DNA of 15,973 bases from an uncultured Alphaproteobacteria bacterium (lineage in GTDB: Bacteria > Pseudomonadota > Alphaproteobacteria > Rs-D84): assembly GCA_944389685.1 (NCBI GenBank), contig CALXNF010000061.1:1-15973 (forward strand). The letters run 5' to 3'. The notes under the pieces are model-generated. The model had not been told where the DNA came from, made no database searches, and saw nothing but the letters and a program-made list of their open reading frames with translations. Numbering within the stretch: the stretch's first letter is position 1; each line of letters starts with the position of its first letter. The position numbers and the translations under genes are program-made. Positions 14,896 to 15,973 of this stretch are shown piece by piece.

Positions 14896-15438
14896 ATGAC
14901 ATTAGATGAAATTATACCAGGTAAGGAACCTCCTAAAAAAATGAACGCTATCATAGAAGTTCCAGAAGATGGTCATGTAAAATATGAAATAAATAAGGAA
15001 ACAGGTTTATTGCGCGTGGACAGAATTTTACATACGCCTATGGCATATCCCGCAAACTATGGTTATTTTCCAGGAACTTTGGGGGATGATGGCGACCCTT
15101 TAGATTGCGTGGTTGTTTGTAATGCGCCTTTACGCCCAGGTGTTTTAATTGAGGTGCGCCCGATCGGTGCTTTGTTGATGGAAGATCAAGCTGGCGGGGA
15201 TGAAAAAATCATATGTGTTCCACGTGATAATATTGATCCTTTTTATACGGCAACGGAATATATCGAGCAACTACCAGAAATTTTGCGTTCAAAAATAGAA
15301 TATTTTTTTCAACACTATAAAGATTTACAGCCAAATTCTTGGTCGAAGGTAAAAGGTTGGGCTGATCGAGAAACGGCAGATAGAATTATTCTAGAAAGCA
15401 TAGATCGCTATTGGACTCATAAAAGATCGGCTCAATAA
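14896..15438 (+). CDS. ppa: Inorganic pyrophosphatase, family I
   Basis: The cytoplasmic enzyme hydrolyses pyrophosphate to two phosphates, pulling forward nucleic-acid synthesis and aminoacylation. The 180-residue product has the family I signature DGDPLD (D65, D67, D70) and downstream metal or catalytic residues in MEDQAGGDEK (D97, D102, K104). These residue numbers coincide with those of E. coli Ppa. Other matches are NYGYFPGTLGDDGDPLDCVV, the C-terminal FFQHYKDLQPNSWSKVKGW and the length, which is normal. AAAGG precedes the ATG by 8 bases. The gene sits between the dnaN terminator and efp, with its own promoter. Confidence 0.97.
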   Translation: MTLDEIIPGKEPPKKMNAIIEVPEDGHVKYEINKETGLLRVDRILHTPMAYPANYGYFPGTLGDDGDPLDCVVVCNAPLRPGVLIEVRPIGALLMEDQAGGDEKIICVPRDNIDPFYTATEYIEQLPEILRSKIEYFFQHYKDLQPNSWSKVKGWADRETADRIILESIDRYWTHKRSAQ

Positions 15439-15443
15439 ATGAC

Positions 15444-15472
15444 TTGCGCAGGTTTAAAGGTGATTTTATAAT
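15444..15472 (+). promoter_or_regulatory. Strong candidate efp promoter
   Basis: TTGCGC (15444-15449) and a perfect TATAAT (15467-15472) are separated by exactly 17 bases. This is the best promoter match in the window, and it starts just after the ppa stop codon. Confidence 0.7.
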
Positions 15473-15498
15473 AGCACAAAAAAATAAGAGGTATTAAT

Positions 15499-15973
15499 AT
15501 GGCTTCATATATTGCAAATGATATGCGTGTTGGTTGGGTTATCTCTCATAACGGGAAACGTTATTCTGTAATGTCTATTACGAAAGTAAAACCTGGTAAG
15601 GGTGGGGCTTTTGTTCAGGCAGATTTGCGTGATATTGATTCTGGAAATAAAGGAAACGATCGTTGGCGCGCAGAAGATAAGGTTGAAAAATTAATGGTTG
15701 AAGATTTTGATTGTCAATTCTTGTATTCAGATGGTACAGACGCATACTTTATGAATTTATCAAATTATGAGCAGTTTACCATGCCGGTCGAAACAATGGG
15801 CGAACAGATGAAATTTTTAGCACCAGAAATGATGGTAAAAGCAAACTTTGTTGAAGGGAACCCAGTTTCAATTTCTTTGCCGAAAACGGTTGTTGCAACA
15901 GTTGAAGAAACAGAACCTGCTTTGAAGGGACAAACTGTTTCCAGCAGTGGTGGTAAACCCGCAATCTTGGATA
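15499..15973 (+). CDS. efp: Elongation factor P, 3' end outside window
   Basis: EF-P binds ribosomes stalled on polyproline stretches and restores peptide-bond formation. The reading frame runs open from the ATG at 15499 (GAGG 8 bases upstream) to the window edge, giving 158 of the usual 185-190 residues. The N-terminal KOW-like domain carries the tip loop VKPGKGGAF with Lys34, the position modified in E. coli. The loop lacks clues to the type of modification, and no epmA, epmB or earP is in the window. The later parts LMVEDFDCQFLYSDG and PVSISLPKTVVATVEETEPA match domains 2 and 3. The strong upstream promoter fits high expression. Confidence 0.95.
   Translation, partial: MASYIANDMRVGWVISHNGKRYSVMSITKVKPGKGGAFVQADLRDIDSGNKGNDRWRAEDKVEKLMVEDFDCQFLYSDGTDAYFMNLSNYEQFTMPVETMGEQMKFLAPEMMVKANFVEGNPVSISLPKTVVATVEETEPALKGQTVSSSGGKPAILD

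Noticed and set aside
1..15973. Mobile elements, CRISPR, tRNA or rRNA
   Set aside because: No transposase, integrase, repeat-spacer pattern, tRNA cloverleaf or rRNA motif was seen on either strand.

Overview
The window is AT-rich and densely packed with bacterial housekeeping genes. Protein style suggests a divergent, low-GC alphaproteobacterium, probably uncultured and gut- or host-associated. Supporting features are the DnaA, ParE, UvrC and AsmA types and a short-leader prepilin with an SGRSMIEMMGVLAIMGV start. The placement is inference, because there is no rRNA or tRNA here to anchor it. I see no insertion sequence, prophage, CRISPR array or defence island.

Layout, left to right. Bases 1-164 (minus) hold the N-terminal end of a membrane-anchored protein resembling AlgJ/AlgX (DHHW) O-acetyltransferase partners. 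It diverges from a full-length but unusual dnaA (380-1660), separated by an AT-rich intergenic stretch with an inverted repeat. Next come a cysteine-rich secreted protein of unknown function (1756-3132), a strong terminator shared with a convergent 142-residue orphan (3177-3605, minus), and parE (3702-5681, minus). dnaJ (5831-6964) diverges from parE and ends at a bidirectional terminator facing a uvrC-pgsA pair (7047-9140, minus).

Divergent from uvrC is a tightly spaced plus-strand run: prepilin-like protein, RluC/RluD-family pseudouridine synthase, AsmA-family envelope protein and CdaA-type diadenylate cyclase (9191-13546). dnaN (with its own promoter and terminator), ppa and efp (cut by the window end) follow.

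Functionally, dnaA, dnaN and parE serve chromosome initiation, elongation and decatenation. uvrC is nucleotide-excision repair. dnaJ, rluC, ppa and efp are folding, ribosome, phosphate and translation housekeeping. pgsA and asmA serve the envelope. CdaA would make c-di-AMP, which is unexpected in this group.

No new multi-gene system is evident. The most notable points are a DnaA lacking the arginine-finger and sensor-2 arginines, a UvrC missing about 130 residues between the UVR motif and the nuclease domain, the diadenylate cyclase next to asmA, and an uncharacterised Cys-rich secreted protein. Smaller oddities are hairpins whose loop contains the TGA stop codon (parE and cdaA) and an apparently leaderless parE.
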